From positions 80,209 to 144,208 of the forward strand of contig JAFRLQ010000004.1 of NCBI GenBank assembly GCA_017431145.1: 64,000 nt of DNA. The letters are read 5' to 3'. The DNA comes from Clostridia bacterium. Lineage in GTDB: Bacteria; Bacillota; Clostridia; Christensenellales; Maliibacteriaceae. Of the stretch, positions 37,713 to 46,344 are shown in pieces. The position numbers and the translations under genes are program-made. Within the stretch, counting starts at the first letter, position 1; each line of letters starts with the position of its first letter. The notes under the pieces were generated by a model. That model made no database searches, had not been told where the DNA came from, and saw only the letters and a program-made list of their open reading frames with translations.

Positions 37713-39467
37713 TCACCCTTCCATCCGGAAAAGAGTCTCATTCCACTCATGATCCTCACGCATGGTCTGCGCATCGGCAAGAAGGTAATCTCTGTAGATC
37801 AACGATCCCTGGTCCGGATCATCCCATGTCGGATCGACATAAACGACATCTCCGCCTGCTCTGCAGACGACCCAGGCGTGTTCAACACCGGCCGCTTTTC
37901 CGTTCACGATATACGCCTCGATCCCCATGTCCCTGAGAATCATCACGAGGCTTTCTGCATATCCAACACACACGCTTCTTCCCCGCAGAAGCGCTGCATA
38001 GGCAGACTGCACCTCAAACCCGAGATCTCCGCTCTCCACCGCGTCATAGTCATATTTTGTCAGAAGAACGATCCGGTCATGTGCCAGCTGCACCCGCTGC
38101 TTCTCATCCTGCGTCTCTGCCATGATCTCCTGTGCCAAGCCGCTTGCAGTTTTGCACGCGTCCGCCGCAAGCTGCGGCTCGATATCGATCTTTGTCCAGT
38201 CACGGTTCAATTCAAGAAGCGGTCCGTAATCCAGCACCGGATTGCTCAGGAGGCTGATCTCATTCAAATTGGAAAGCCCGATGATCGGCGCGATGTCAAA
38301 TACATTGTTCATCGTCAGCTGAAGACGTTCAAGTTTTCCCATCCCGGACAGCGCGGTGATATCTGAAATATTGTTGTTTGCAAGATAAAGATCCGTCATC
38401 TCCGTCAATCCGCTCAGTGCGTCGACCGAACGTATCTGATTGGATGTCAACCCCAGTACTTTCAGCTGCATCAGACCGGTCAGAGGTTCCAGATCACTGA
38501 TCGAATTGTCGTTTAGCCAGAGGACCTGAAGCTGCGGCATGTCACGGAGAAATCCGATATCGCTGATACCGCATTCCATGGCCGACAGGTTTGTCAGTTT
38601 TGTAGCAAGTGTGATCTGCGACGGATCACTCAGGGGATTCCCGTTCACGGAAAGAGCGAACAGTTCATTCAGTTCTCCCACGCAGGAAATATCCGTAAGG
38701 CAGTTCCCGTTCAGAGAAAGCGCCTGAAGCTGTGTAAGACTTCCGATACCGCTCAGCGCCGGCAGCGCATTGTCGTCCAGATTCAGAAGCAGCAGCTGAG
38801 GCACGCTGCTCACCCATCCTGTTTCAGTGATTCCGCAGTTTTTCAGCGTCAGCTCCTTCAGCCGGAACAGTTTCCCAAGTTCCTCGGGATGACTCACGGT
38901 CTCCCCTTCGATCTTCAGCGAGCGGATGCCGCGGATATCCGCGCAGGACAGGACACCGTCGCTCCTGCCGCATGCAGCACGTACGTTCGCATTGATAACA
39001 GGATCCGTAAAGGATACGGGGATCATGCTCCAATAATGCTTGTCCACATCGATATCCGTCTCGGGAATGTTTTCCTGCAAATGCTCCAGTATCTCTATCT
39101 GATCCTCCGCATACCGGAACTCATCACCCACGATCAGCGTCTGCAGTCTCGCGCAGGACAGAAGCGGGGTTACGTCGCTGACGATCGCTCCAGACAGATC
39201 CACACTCTGGAGATTCGGCAGCCCGCTCAGATCCGTCAAGTCCACCGTATCCTGCGATTCGACCACCAGCGCTGTGATGCCACCAATCTCATCAAAGAAG
39301 ACCGCGCCTTCCGGTTTTTTTCCGAGCGCAGCAGCTGCTGCATGGTGCACAGCCTCATCACGCCACTGCACACGCACATGATCCGTGCCTCGCGCACACG
39401 CGGAAAAAACAGTCAGGATCATGACTGCAACCAGCATCCAAATGATTCTTATCCGGGATCGACGCAA
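37713..39467 (-). CDS. Leucine-rich-repeat lipoprotein with transglutaminase-like domain
   Basis: A 584-residue surface protein. The signal peptide ends in lipobox FSAC (C24). At least ten internalin-type leucine-rich repeats of about 22 residues follow (about 190-420; for example LTQLQALSLNGNCLTDISCV). The C-terminal transglutaminase/protease-like domain has an apparent Cys-His-Asp triad: C500 in SVCVGYAES, H530 in EHAWVV and D545 in YVDPTWD. Such TGase-like domains can be proteases or cross-linkers. Target unknown; LRRs suggest protein binding. The TTG start has GGAG about seven bases upstream. Confidence 0.85.
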   Translation of the reverse strand: MRRSRIRIIWMLVAVMILTVFSACARGTDHVRVQWRDEAVHHAAAAALGKKPEGAVFFDEIGGITALVVESQDTVDLTDLSGLPNLQSVDLSGAIVSDVTPLLSCARLQTLIVGDEFRYAEDQIEILEHLQENIPETDIDVDKHYWSMIPVSFTDPVINANVRAACGRSDGVLSCADIRGIRSLKIEGETVSHPEELGKLFRLKELTLKNCGITETGWVSSVPQLLLLNLDDNALPALSGIGSLTQLQALSLNGNCLTDISCVGELNELFALSVNGNPLSDPSQITLATKLTNLSAMECGISDIGFLRDMPQLQVLWLNDNSISDLEPLTGLMQLKVLGLTSNQIRSVDALSGLTEMTDLYLANNNISDITALSGMGKLERLQLTMNNVFDIAPIIGLSNLNEISLLSNPVLDYGPLLELNRDWTKIDIEPQLAADACKTASGLAQEIMAETQDEKQRVQLAHDRIVLLTKYDYDAVESGDLGFEVQSAYAALLRGRSVCVGYAESLVMILRDMGIEAYIVNGKAAGVEHAWVVCRAGGDVVYVDPTWDDPDQGSLIYRDYLLADAQTMREDHEWNETLFRMEG

Positions 39468-39527
39468 ACTATGCTCTCCTTTTTTTTCAGTGAGATGTCC
39501 CTATTTTATCATGTTTCGAACCATTCG

Positions 39528-39567
39528 GAAACAAAAGGAAAGCGGCAGCATTCCTGGATGCCACCGC
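39528..39567 (-). terminator. Terminator after the transketolase C-terminal subunit gene
   Basis: On minus, GCGGTGGCAT pairs with ATGCTGCCGC (two G-U pairs) around a short loop and is followed by a T-rich stretch. Confidence 0.7.
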
Positions 39568-39586
39568 CTTCTTAGGGTATGTGATG

Positions 39587-40531
39587 TTATTTCTTTGCAA
39601 TCGTTGCTTTTGCTGCAGCGATAATGTCCGCAGCAGTCATATGATACTTCTCTTTCAGTCCGGGAACGAATCCGACTTCGCCGAAATGATCCTGCACACC
39701 GATCGGGGTGACGGGAACACGGCAGTCGCCTTCATTCATCGCTTCCAGAACCGCAGAATAGAATCCGCCGACGACGTTGCTGTTCTCGCAGGTCACCACT
39801 GCGCCGGTCTTCTTCGCAGATGCGATCAGCGCATCCTTATCCAGAGGTTTGATGGTATGGACTTCGATCAGGTCGACATCGATTCCCTCTTTCGCCAGTT
39901 CTTCCGCCGCGATCTTCGCGTCCTGAACAGAAATGCTGTTTGCAAAGATGGAAATGTCTTTTCCGTCTCTCATCTTGAATGCCTTGAACAGATCGATCTC
40001 ATCTGTATCCTTGAAGATCGGATCTACATGAATCTTGCGCTGCATTCTGGTATAGACTGTGCCCTTGTACTCGATGATCTGAGGCATCAGTTTTGCCATC
40101 ATGGTGTTGTCAACGGGTTCCGTCATGACGACATTGGGGATGCTGCGGATCACGCCGATATCCTCCATGCTCATGTGGGTACCGCCGTTCGTTTCCGCCG
40201 TGATTCCGGGATCGGATCCAAACAGTTTCACGTTCTGCTGCGCATAGAGGCAGGAGATCGTGATCTGATCGCATGCACGGCGCGCCATGAAGGGCGTGAA
40301 TGTGCTTGCAACGGGGATGAAGCCGTATGCGGACAGGCCGCCGGCTACGGATACCATCGCCTGCTCTGCGATACCACAGTCAAAGAAGCGATCGGGATAT
40401 TTTGCACGAACTCTCAGCGTCCTGTGTGCACTGCCGAGGTCAGCTTCCAATACGACGATCCTGTCGTCTTTTTCCATCATGTCAAGCAGAATGGTGGCGA
40501 AAGTATCGTTCATGTTCAAATTTTCGTACAT
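39587..40531 (-). CDS. Transketolase, C-terminal subunit
   Basis: A 314-residue pyrimidine-binding and C-terminal part of a split transketolase. It has RFFDCGIAEQAMVSVAGGLS with the catalytic glutamate, STFTPFMARRACDQI, and GGTHMSMEDIGVIRSIPN. It pairs with the N-terminal subunit encoded 14 bp upstream to form a thiamine-diphosphate enzyme moving two-carbon ketol units. Split transketolases are common in Clostridia. Here the pair lies directly behind a sugar importer, so it may serve a special substrate instead of the pentose phosphate pathway. Confidence 0.9.
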   Translation of the reverse strand: MYENLNMNDTFATILLDMMEKDDRIVVLEADLGSAHRTLRVRAKYPDRFFDCGIAEQAMVSVAGGLSAYGFIPVASTFTPFMARRACDQITISCLYAQQNVKLFGSDPGITAETNGGTHMSMEDIGVIRSIPNVVMTEPVDNTMMAKLMPQIIEYKGTVYTRMQRKIHVDPIFKDTDEIDLFKAFKMRDGKDISIFANSISVQDAKIAAEELAKEGIDVDLIEVHTIKPLDKDALIASAKKTGAVVTCENSNVVGGFYSAVLEAMNEGDCRVPVTPIGVQDHFGEVGFVPGLKEKYHMTAADIIAAAKATIAKK

Positions 40532-40545
40532 GGATGCTTTCCTCC

Positions 40546-41382
40546 TTATCCCATAATTTCTTTCTTCGCGATCTCAAACTCTTCCTGAGTGATCGCAAAG
40601 TGATGGCATGCTGCACCCTTCGCCTCAGCAAAGGAAACGCCTTTGCCCTTGATCGTGTTCAGGATGATCATGCTGGGTCTGCCGTTTTCCGCGCCATCTT
40701 TCTTCGCCTGGGCAACGGCTGCCTCGATCGCGTCCGTGTCATGGCCGTCGACGTCGTAAACGTTCCAGTTGAATGCTTTCCATTTCTCGCCCAGAGGCGC
40801 AAGTCCGCTGACTTCCTCAACGGTTCCGTCGATCTGGAGCTTGTTATAGTCTGTCATGCAGATCAGATTGCTCAGGCCTTTTGCCGCCGCAATATGCGCA
40901 GCCTCCCAGACCTCGCCCTCCTGGGACTCTCCGTCACCGACGAGGCAGTAGATCGTCGCGCCGTCTTTCTTCAGTTTGGAGCCGTACGCCAGTCCGACCG
41001 CGCATGCGATGCCCTGTCCGAGAGAACCAGCCGTCATATCGATACCGGGCGTATGGTTCATGTCCGTATGGCTTGGCAGATTGGTGTTCAATCTGTTCAG
41101 CGTAGTGATCCATTCCATGGGATAGTAGCCCTGATCCGCCAGAATAGCGTACATCGTGGGGCCTGCATGTCCCTTGGAGATGACCAGACGGTCACGTCCC
41201 TCTTTGTGCGGATCTTTCGGATCCAGTCCCTGCATCAGCTTGTACCGCAGCACTGTCAGCGCTTCAACGCAGGACAGGCAGCCGCCGATGTGTCCGGAAC
41301 CGATGGATGCGATCCCTTCCATGATCAGGCAGCGGATGGTCTTGCATTTTTCAATGAAAAATGCCTTGTCCATGTTGCTCAT
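40546..41382 (-). CDS. Transketolase, N-terminal subunit
   Basis: A 278-residue pyrophosphate-binding part of a split transketolase. The thiamine-diphosphate motif runs from GDG at 149-151 to N180, and SGHIGGCLSCVEALTVL and ISKGHAGPTMYAIL are conserved. The ATG at 41382 lies about ten bases after AAGGAGG; two earlier in-frame ATGs are too close to, or upstream of, that site. It follows the permease gene on the same strand, with a hairpin between. Confidence 0.9.
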   Translation of the reverse strand: MSNMDKAFFIEKCKTIRCLIMEGIASIGSGHIGGCLSCVEALTVLRYKLMQGLDPKDPHKEGRDRLVISKGHAGPTMYAILADQGYYPMEWITTLNRLNTNLPSHTDMNHTPGIDMTAGSLGQGIACAVGLAYGSKLKKDGATIYCLVGDGESQEGEVWEAAHIAAAKGLSNLICMTDYNKLQIDGTVEEVSGLAPLGEKWKAFNWNVYDVDGHDTDAIEAAVAQAKKDGAENGRPSMIILNTIKGKGVSFAEAKGAACHHFAITQEEFEIAKKEIMG

Positions 41383-41458
41383 GCGAATCATTCCTCCTTG
41401 TTTATGATTTTTGTTCAATATCTTCAGGCACCCGTATAAAGCGCCTTTAGTTCATAAT

Positions 41459-41487
41459 AAGGTCCCGCATATCGAATGCGGGACCTT
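41459..41487 (-). terminator. Strong hairpin between sugar permease and transketolase genes
   Basis: AAGGTCCCGCAT pairs perfectly with ATGCGGGACCTT around a 5-base loop (12 bp). On minus the following bases are ATTATGAAC, not a T-run. It may be a leaky terminator or an RNA-stabilising hairpin that lowers transketolase expression relative to the transporter. Confidence 0.55.
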
Positions 41488-41536
41488 GCGAAAGCAATCG
41501 GATGACAGGATCCCATATGCTTCTGTCTAAAGTTGA

Positions 41537-42526
41537 TTATGCAGCTTTCTTCTTTTTGCCGATCTTCAGTTTGCCCTTCACGGAGTCAAACAGAACAGCG
41601 CCGAGGATCAGCAAGCCTTTGATGATCATCTGCCAGTAAGCGTTGATGGCCAGATGGTTCATGCCGTTGTACATAACACCGATGATGAATGCACCAAGGA
41701 ATGTTCCGAAAACAGTACCATAACCGCCGCCGAATGCCGTTCCGCCGATAACCGCGGATGCGATCGCGTCAGTACCGTATTCAAGGCCGATCGTGGGCTG
41801 GCCGGAATACATACGGGATGCAATGATGACGCCGGAAAGTCCTGCAAGCAGACCGCAGATCGTATAGGCAGCGGTAACAGTCTTGGTATAGGAAATACCG
41901 GAGTGTTTCGCCGCTTCCATGTTGCCTCCGACAGCATACATGTGACGTCCGAGTTTTGTGCGTCCCAGAATCAGTGCCACGATAACCAGGCAGACGACCA
42001 GTACATAGAAAGGTTTCGGAATATGCAGGAAGTCGCCGTTGCCCAGACCGTTGAAGGTCTTGTCTATCGATTGTATTGGGTAACCGTTTGTAAATATATA
42101 CGCAAACCCTCGAATAGTCTGCTGCATTGCCAGCGTGATGATGAAGGGCGGCAGCATGGTCTTGGAACGGACAAAACCGTTGATGAAGCCGAACACGCCG
42201 CCTGCCAGCGTAGCCAGAATAATGGACAGCCAGACATTCACACCCCACAGGGAGTTCAGCACGACGACCAAGCAGCCTGATACAGCGCAGGTGGAACCGA
42301 TCGAAAGATCGATACATCCGACGATCAGAACGCAGGTGATACCCGCTGCCAGAAGTCCGTTCACGCAGATCTGGCGGAACACCGTCATCAGGTTCTTATA
42401 TTTCAGGAACGTGCTGGTGAAAATACCCAAAACCAGAAACATCAGGGCAATAGCGATGAACTGTGCAAAATACTTTCTGAAGAATCCGACGACCGGATTC
42501 ACTTTCTTAACTTGTTTGTTCTCCAT
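41537..42526 (-). CDS. Sugar ABC transporter permease (RbsC/MglC type)
   Basis: A 329-residue permease with about nine to ten membrane helices. It has the family core GCIDLSIGSTCAVSGCLVVV, AAKHSGISYTKTVTAAYTICG, and SAVIGGTAFGGGYGTV near the C-terminus. It imports a monosaccharide or small glycoside. Its ATG overlaps the stop of the ATPase gene by one base (TAATG). Confidence 0.94.
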   Translation of the reverse strand: MENKQVKKVNPVVGFFRKYFAQFIAIALMFLVLGIFTSTFLKYKNLMTVFRQICVNGLLAAGITCVLIVGCIDLSIGSTCAVSGCLVVVLNSLWGVNVWLSIILATLAGGVFGFINGFVRSKTMLPPFIITLAMQQTIRGFAYIFTNGYPIQSIDKTFNGLGNGDFLHIPKPFYVLVVCLVIVALILGRTKLGRHMYAVGGNMEAAKHSGISYTKTVTAAYTICGLLAGLSGVIIASRMYSGQPTIGLEYGTDAIASAVIGGTAFGGGYGTVFGTFLGAFIIGVMYNGMNHLAINAYWQMIIKGLLILGAVLFDSVKGKLKIGKKKKAA

Positions 42527-44034
42527 TATTGTACTCCTCCTCCAGTAGTCGTTGCGAAACGCATAATCTTCTGCTGTGTGAATTCTTCTGTCGCGCCGTC
42601 AAGGATCGCTGAAATCTCGCCTTCATGCATAACGACGACACGGCTGGACATGTTGATGATCTCCGGAAGGTCCGAAGAAACGAAGATGATGGAAACACCT
42701 TCTTTTGCGAGCTGACGCATCAGCTGATAGATCTCATGCTTTGCACCGACGTCGATACCGCGTGTAGGCTCATCCATGATCAGGATGCGCGGCTCAGCGG
42801 CAAGCCACTTGGAAATAACGACTTTCTGCTGGTTTCCGCCGGAAAGATCTCCGCAGATCTGCTGAGGTCCGGTCGTCTTGATGGAGAGTTTCTGCCAGTA
42901 TTCGTCGATGATGGCATTCTCTTTCTTCTTGTCGACACGGATGCCCTTGATGAATTTCTTCAGAACCGTGATCGTCAGGTTTGTTCCGACGGAATGTCCC
43001 AGAACAAGTCCGCATCCGCGGCGGTCTTCCGGAACCATTCCGATGCCTGCGTCGATCGCCTGCTGCGGATTCTTGAAATGGACTTTCTTGCCGAACAGCG
43101 TGATCTCGCCGGAATCGATCTTGTCAAGCGCGAAAATGGCGCGCATCAGTTCTGTACGTCCCGCACCGACCAGGCCGGAGAATCCGAGGATCTCGCCTTT
43201 GCGAAGCTGGAAGGAGCAGTCTTTCAGTTTTTCGTTGCTTACATGCTGCACGTCGAGCACGACCTCGCCGCCCTCGGCGCGTTCGCCTGCATAGACCTCA
43301 CCGATGGAACGTCCGACCATCATCTCAATGATGTCGTCTTCCGTCAGGCCGGCAACATCGCAGGTCGCAACATACCCGCCGTCACGAAGGACCGTGATCC
43401 TGTCGCCGATTTCAAAGGTTTCGTTCATTCTGTGGGAAATGTAGATGATTCCTACATCCTTCGCTTTCAGGTCATTGACGATCACAAACAGCTCTTTGAT
43501 CTCCTTTTCAGTCAGAGAAGAGGTCGGCTCGTCCATAATCACGACTTTCGCATTTCTGGAAACAGCACCGGCGATCTCAACCATCTGCTGCTCCGCAATG
43601 CTCAGGTCACGCACCTGAGAGCGGGCGTTCAGCGCCATGCCCATGTCGTCCAGGATCTTCTGCGCATTTTTGTTCATCGTCTTGAAGTCGACCAGGCCAA
43701 ATTTGTTCGTCGGTTCCTCACCGCGGAAGATGTTTTCCGCGACTGTCATGTTGGCGCACATTGACAATTCCTGATGGATCATGGCGACCCCGAGTGCTTT
43801 TGCCTCAACAGGTGATTTGATATTGACCTTCTCACCATCGAGGTAGATCTCGCCCTCATCTGCTTCATAAAGACCGTCAAGGATCTTCATCAGTGTAGAC
43901 TTTCCAGCACCGTTCTCACCCATCAGAACATGAACCTCGCCCTTGCGGACTTCAAAAGTTACATGGTCAAGAGCGTGAACGCCACCGAACCGCTTGTCAA
44001 TGTTTGCCATTCTCAATACGGTTTCATTTGACAT
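42526..44034 (-). CDS. Sugar ABC transporter ATP-binding protein (RbsA/MglA type)
   Basis: A 502-residue double ATPase. Domain 1 has Walker A GENGAGKST and signature LSIAEQQMVEIA. Domain 2 has the altered Walker A GLVGAGRTELM, usual for this family, and the signature LSGGNQQKVVISKWLA. GGGGG lies before the ATG at 44034. Its binding-protein gene is not adjacent but 4.6 kb away on the same strand, with plus-strand genes in between. Confidence 0.95.
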   Translation of the reverse strand: MSNETVLRMANIDKRFGGVHALDHVTFEVRKGEVHVLMGENGAGKSTLMKILDGLYEADEGEIYLDGEKVNIKSPVEAKALGVAMIHQELSMCANMTVAENIFRGEEPTNKFGLVDFKTMNKNAQKILDDMGMALNARSQVRDLSIAEQQMVEIAGAVSRNAKVVIMDEPTSSLTEKEIKELFVIVNDLKAKDVGIIYISHRMNETFEIGDRITVLRDGGYVATCDVAGLTEDDIIEMMVGRSIGEVYAGERAEGGEVVLDVQHVSNEKLKDCSFQLRKGEILGFSGLVGAGRTELMRAIFALDKIDSGEITLFGKKVHFKNPQQAIDAGIGMVPEDRRGCGLVLGHSVGTNLTITVLKKFIKGIRVDKKKENAIIDEYWQKLSIKTTGPQQICGDLSGGNQQKVVISKWLAAEPRILIMDEPTRGIDVGAKHEIYQLMRQLAKEGVSIIFVSSDLPEIINMSSRVVVMHEGEISAILDGATEEFTQQKIMRFATTTGGGVQ

Positions 44035-44134
44035 CACTTTACCCCCATTTAAGAATAAATGCTCGCCATTACAGACGGGAACCCAGAGATCATAATGAAT
44101 CATTCCTCTTTTCCCGTCGTTCTGGCTGCTATCC

Positions 44135-44156
44135 TAAGCTTATCGCAATAAGCTTA
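44135..44156. promoter_or_regulatory. Perfect inverted repeat in the mglA-type leader (operator candidate)
   Basis: TAAGCTTAT-N4-ATAAGCTTA is a 9-bp perfect inverted repeat, 60-80 bases downstream of the predicted transcription start of the ATPase gene and about 100 bp before its start codon. Symmetry and AT-rich arms fit a repressor operator; there is no T-run for termination. Confidence 0.45.
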
Positions 44157-44175
44157 CAGCCGGTCACTATATGTT

Positions 44176-44251
44176 GTGATGCGGTTTTCATGCTGCACCG
44201 ACATCACGTTGCTAATATAAATATTTTATCTGTACCATCTGTATGTGTCAA
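44176..44251 (-). promoter_or_regulatory. Sigma-A promoter and leader hairpin of the ABC-transketolase unit
   Basis: A perfect TTGACA (44246-44251) is followed after 17 bp by TAAAAT (44223-44228) on minus. The transcript begins near 44216 and has a leader of about 180 bases. A bulged 10-bp hairpin lies at 44176-44207. Within it, 44177-44191 matches the CcpA cre consensus at 13 of 15 positions, so catabolite control is possible. The rest of the 355-bp gene-free gap 44035-44389 holds the inverted repeat and the GH31 promoter. Confidence 0.65.
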
Positions 44252-44328
44252 CAATTTTCAGGACATTCTTTCCCGCATCTCCCGGTCGTGTTTTCCTTCC
44301 GGAAACAACCTCACTCCGTTTTTTCCCG

Positions 44329-44357
44329 TTTCAAGTACCGCGTGAATCCTGTATAAT
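44329..44357 (+). promoter_or_regulatory. Promoter of the GH31-GPH unit
   Basis: A perfect TATAAT (44352-44357) has a weak TTTCAA 17 bp upstream. It is about 30 bp before the GH31 start. The weak -35 hints at activator dependence or low basal expression. Confidence 0.55.
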
Positions 44358-44389
44358 AGTTCTTAATTAGAAACGTGAAAGGAGATCCT

Positions 44390-46333
44390 ATGGATTTTTT
44401 TCTTCCTGACGGCTCACCTGCCTTTTCCCATACTGCTGACAGACCTTTTGCAACGCTCTGCCGCATCGAAAAAACGTATGTTGCCGACCGCGGCACAGCG
44501 AAAGTCACCCAGAACGAGGTCCTGCGTCTCCCTTTGACAGACGTTGCGCAGGACGGGGACACGACCGTTTTCTCCAGCGGCGAACATGCACTGTCGATGA
44601 CGGCCAAGCCTCTCGGAAAAGGGATGCTGTACTCCTTTTCCGGTGAGCCCGGTTTTGCCTACTCTTTCCGCCTGGATGCGTTTCCCGACGAAGCGGTTTT
44701 CGGTGGCGGTGAACAGTACCGAAAAGTCAACCTCCGCGGTGAACGCGTTTCAAACTTTGTTTCCGAACACATCAAAGCATCGACGATCATCGAAAAAACG
44801 CTGCTTGTCGGACCGCTTTACCGTGAGAAGGATCACAGTCAGATCGGAAGCTATTCCCCTATTCCCGCATTTGTCACCAGCCGGCACAGAATGATCTTTT
44901 TCCAGACGGACAGCGACGGATACTCCGATTTCGGAGATGAATCCTATGTATTTCAGTTCGACCGCTGTCCCGCCTCTCTGTTCCTGGCCAGCGGATCTTC
45001 CTATGAGGAATTGGTCCGGCAGCATCTCCTGTTTTATCCAAACCGCCAGCATCTTCCCGACTGGTGCCTGAACGGGATGATCCTCGGTATTCAGGGGGGC
45101 ACGGATACCATCCTCGCAAAAGCGCATGCCATGCAGAAGGCAGGCGTTGAAGTGTGCGGCATCTGGGCACAGGACTGGTCGGGCAGCATCCGCACGATCA
45201 TGGGCAAACAGGTCTGGTGGAACTGGGAAGCCGATCCGGCGCTGTATCACAATATCGATACGATGATCCGCGAACTCGGCGGAATGGGTATCCGTTTTCT
45301 CGCATATATCAATCCGTATCTTGTAAAGGATTCCAAACTCTATAATCACTGTCGTGAGCTCGGATACCTGATCACAAAAAAAGACGGTTCTGTTTACCAT
45401 ATCCGTTCCACGACGTTTGACGCGGGCATGCTTGATCTGACCAATCCGGAAGCTGTCCGTTTTATCAAAGATGTCCTGATCCGGAAAAACATGATCAATA
45501 TCGGGATTTCGGGATGGATGGCGGATTTCGGAGAGTATCTGCCAGTCGACTGTGTCCTTTATGACGGAGATCCTGCTCTTCTGCACAATCAATGGCCTGT
45601 CCTCTGGGCAAAGGTCAACCGCGAAGCGATCGAGGAAAGCGGACGGGATGACCTGCTGTTCTTCACCCGTGCCGGATATGCAGGGATCCAGAATTATGCG
45701 CCGATCATGTGGAACGGCGATCAGCATACGGATCTCACAAAGGATTACGGAATGCCAACCGTCATGCCGGCATCTTTTTCTCTCGGTTTTTCGGGCGTTC
45801 CTCTTGTTCACTGCGATATCGGCGGATTCTTTTCCTTTGACCGGATGCATCGAAACGCGGAACTCTTCATCCGGTGGATGGAGATGTGCACATTCTCTCC
45901 CCTAATGCGCAGTCATGAATCCCTGCGCCCGTGGGCAAACAGCCAGTTCGATTCCAAAAAGGTCCTTCCGCACACCGTCCGTCTCACCGCTGTTCACAGA
46001 ACACTGAGACCGTATCTGAAACATGTGCTTGAAGAAGCATCGCAAGGGATCCCGGCAATCAGACCGGATTTCTGGTTTGGATCCTTTGATTCACATCGTG
46101 ATGAATATGCCTATTACTTCGGAGATGATCTGTTTGTCGCACCTGTAATCAAAAGAGGCGCGGTCAGAAGGAGCGTCTGTCTCCCGGCGGGAGACTGGAT
46201 CCACCTGTGGAGTGGACAGCCGTTTTCAGGCGATGTCGCTGTTCCGGCGCCTCTCGGGTATCCGCCGGTGTTCTACAGAAAAGAAAGTCGTTTCACCTCT
46301 CTTTTTGAAGAGATCAGAAATCAATATGAATGA
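44390..46333 (+). CDS. GH31 glycosidase of the sulfoquinovosidase (YihQ) group, altered sulfonate site
   Basis: A 647-residue retaining alpha-glycosidase. It aligns well with E. coli YihQ over the catalytic half: GIWAQDWSG, LAYINPYLVKD, nucleophile D379 in WMADFGEYLP, acid/base D444 in WNGDQ. Of the five residues known to hold sulfoquinovose in YihQ (Q262, Q288, R301, W304, Y508), the equivalents here are Q235, Q261, Q274, W277 and F480. The arginine and the tyrosine are therefore replaced. It has no signal peptide and is cytosolic. The start at 44390 follows AAAGGAG; a GTG inside that site is rejected. It is followed 11 bp later by a GPH symporter, like yihQ and yihO/yihP. Substrate: sulfoquinovosides or another alpha-glycoside; open. 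Confidence 0.9.
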   Translation: MDFFLPDGSPAFSHTADRPFATLCRIEKTYVADRGTAKVTQNEVLRLPLTDVAQDGDTTVFSSGEHALSMTAKPLGKGMLYSFSGEPGFAYSFRLDAFPDEAVFGGGEQYRKVNLRGERVSNFVSEHIKASTIIEKTLLVGPLYREKDHSQIGSYSPIPAFVTSRHRMIFFQTDSDGYSDFGDESYVFQFDRCPASLFLASGSSYEELVRQHLLFYPNRQHLPDWCLNGMILGIQGGTDTILAKAHAMQKAGVEVCGIWAQDWSGSIRTIMGKQVWWNWEADPALYHNIDTMIRELGGMGIRFLAYINPYLVKDSKLYNHCRELGYLITKKDGSVYHIRSTTFDAGMLDLTNPEAVRFIKDVLIRKNMINIGISGWMADFGEYLPVDCVLYDGDPALLHNQWPVLWAKVNREAIEESGRDDLLFFTRAGYAGIQNYAPIMWNGDQHTDLTKDYGMPTVMPASFSLGFSGVPLVHCDIGGFFSFDRMHRNAELFIRWMEMCTFSPLMRSHESLRPWANSQFDSKKVLPHTVRLTAVHRTLRPYLKHVLEEASQGIPAIRPDFWFGSFDSHRDEYAYYFGDDLFVAPVIKRGAVRRSVCLPAGDWIHLWSGQPFSGDVAVPAPLGYPPVFYRKESRFTSLFEEIRNQYE

Positions 46334-46344
46334 GGTAGGAAAAA

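Noticed and set aside
44750..45850. A 366-codon frame on minus
   Set aside because: Opposite the GH31 catalytic region, which has clear motifs; no start signals.
44390..46333. Naming the GH31 gene yihQ / sulfoquinovosidase outright
   Set aside because: Two of five sulfoquinovose-binding residues differ, including the arginine that holds the sulfonate, so the name would claim too much.
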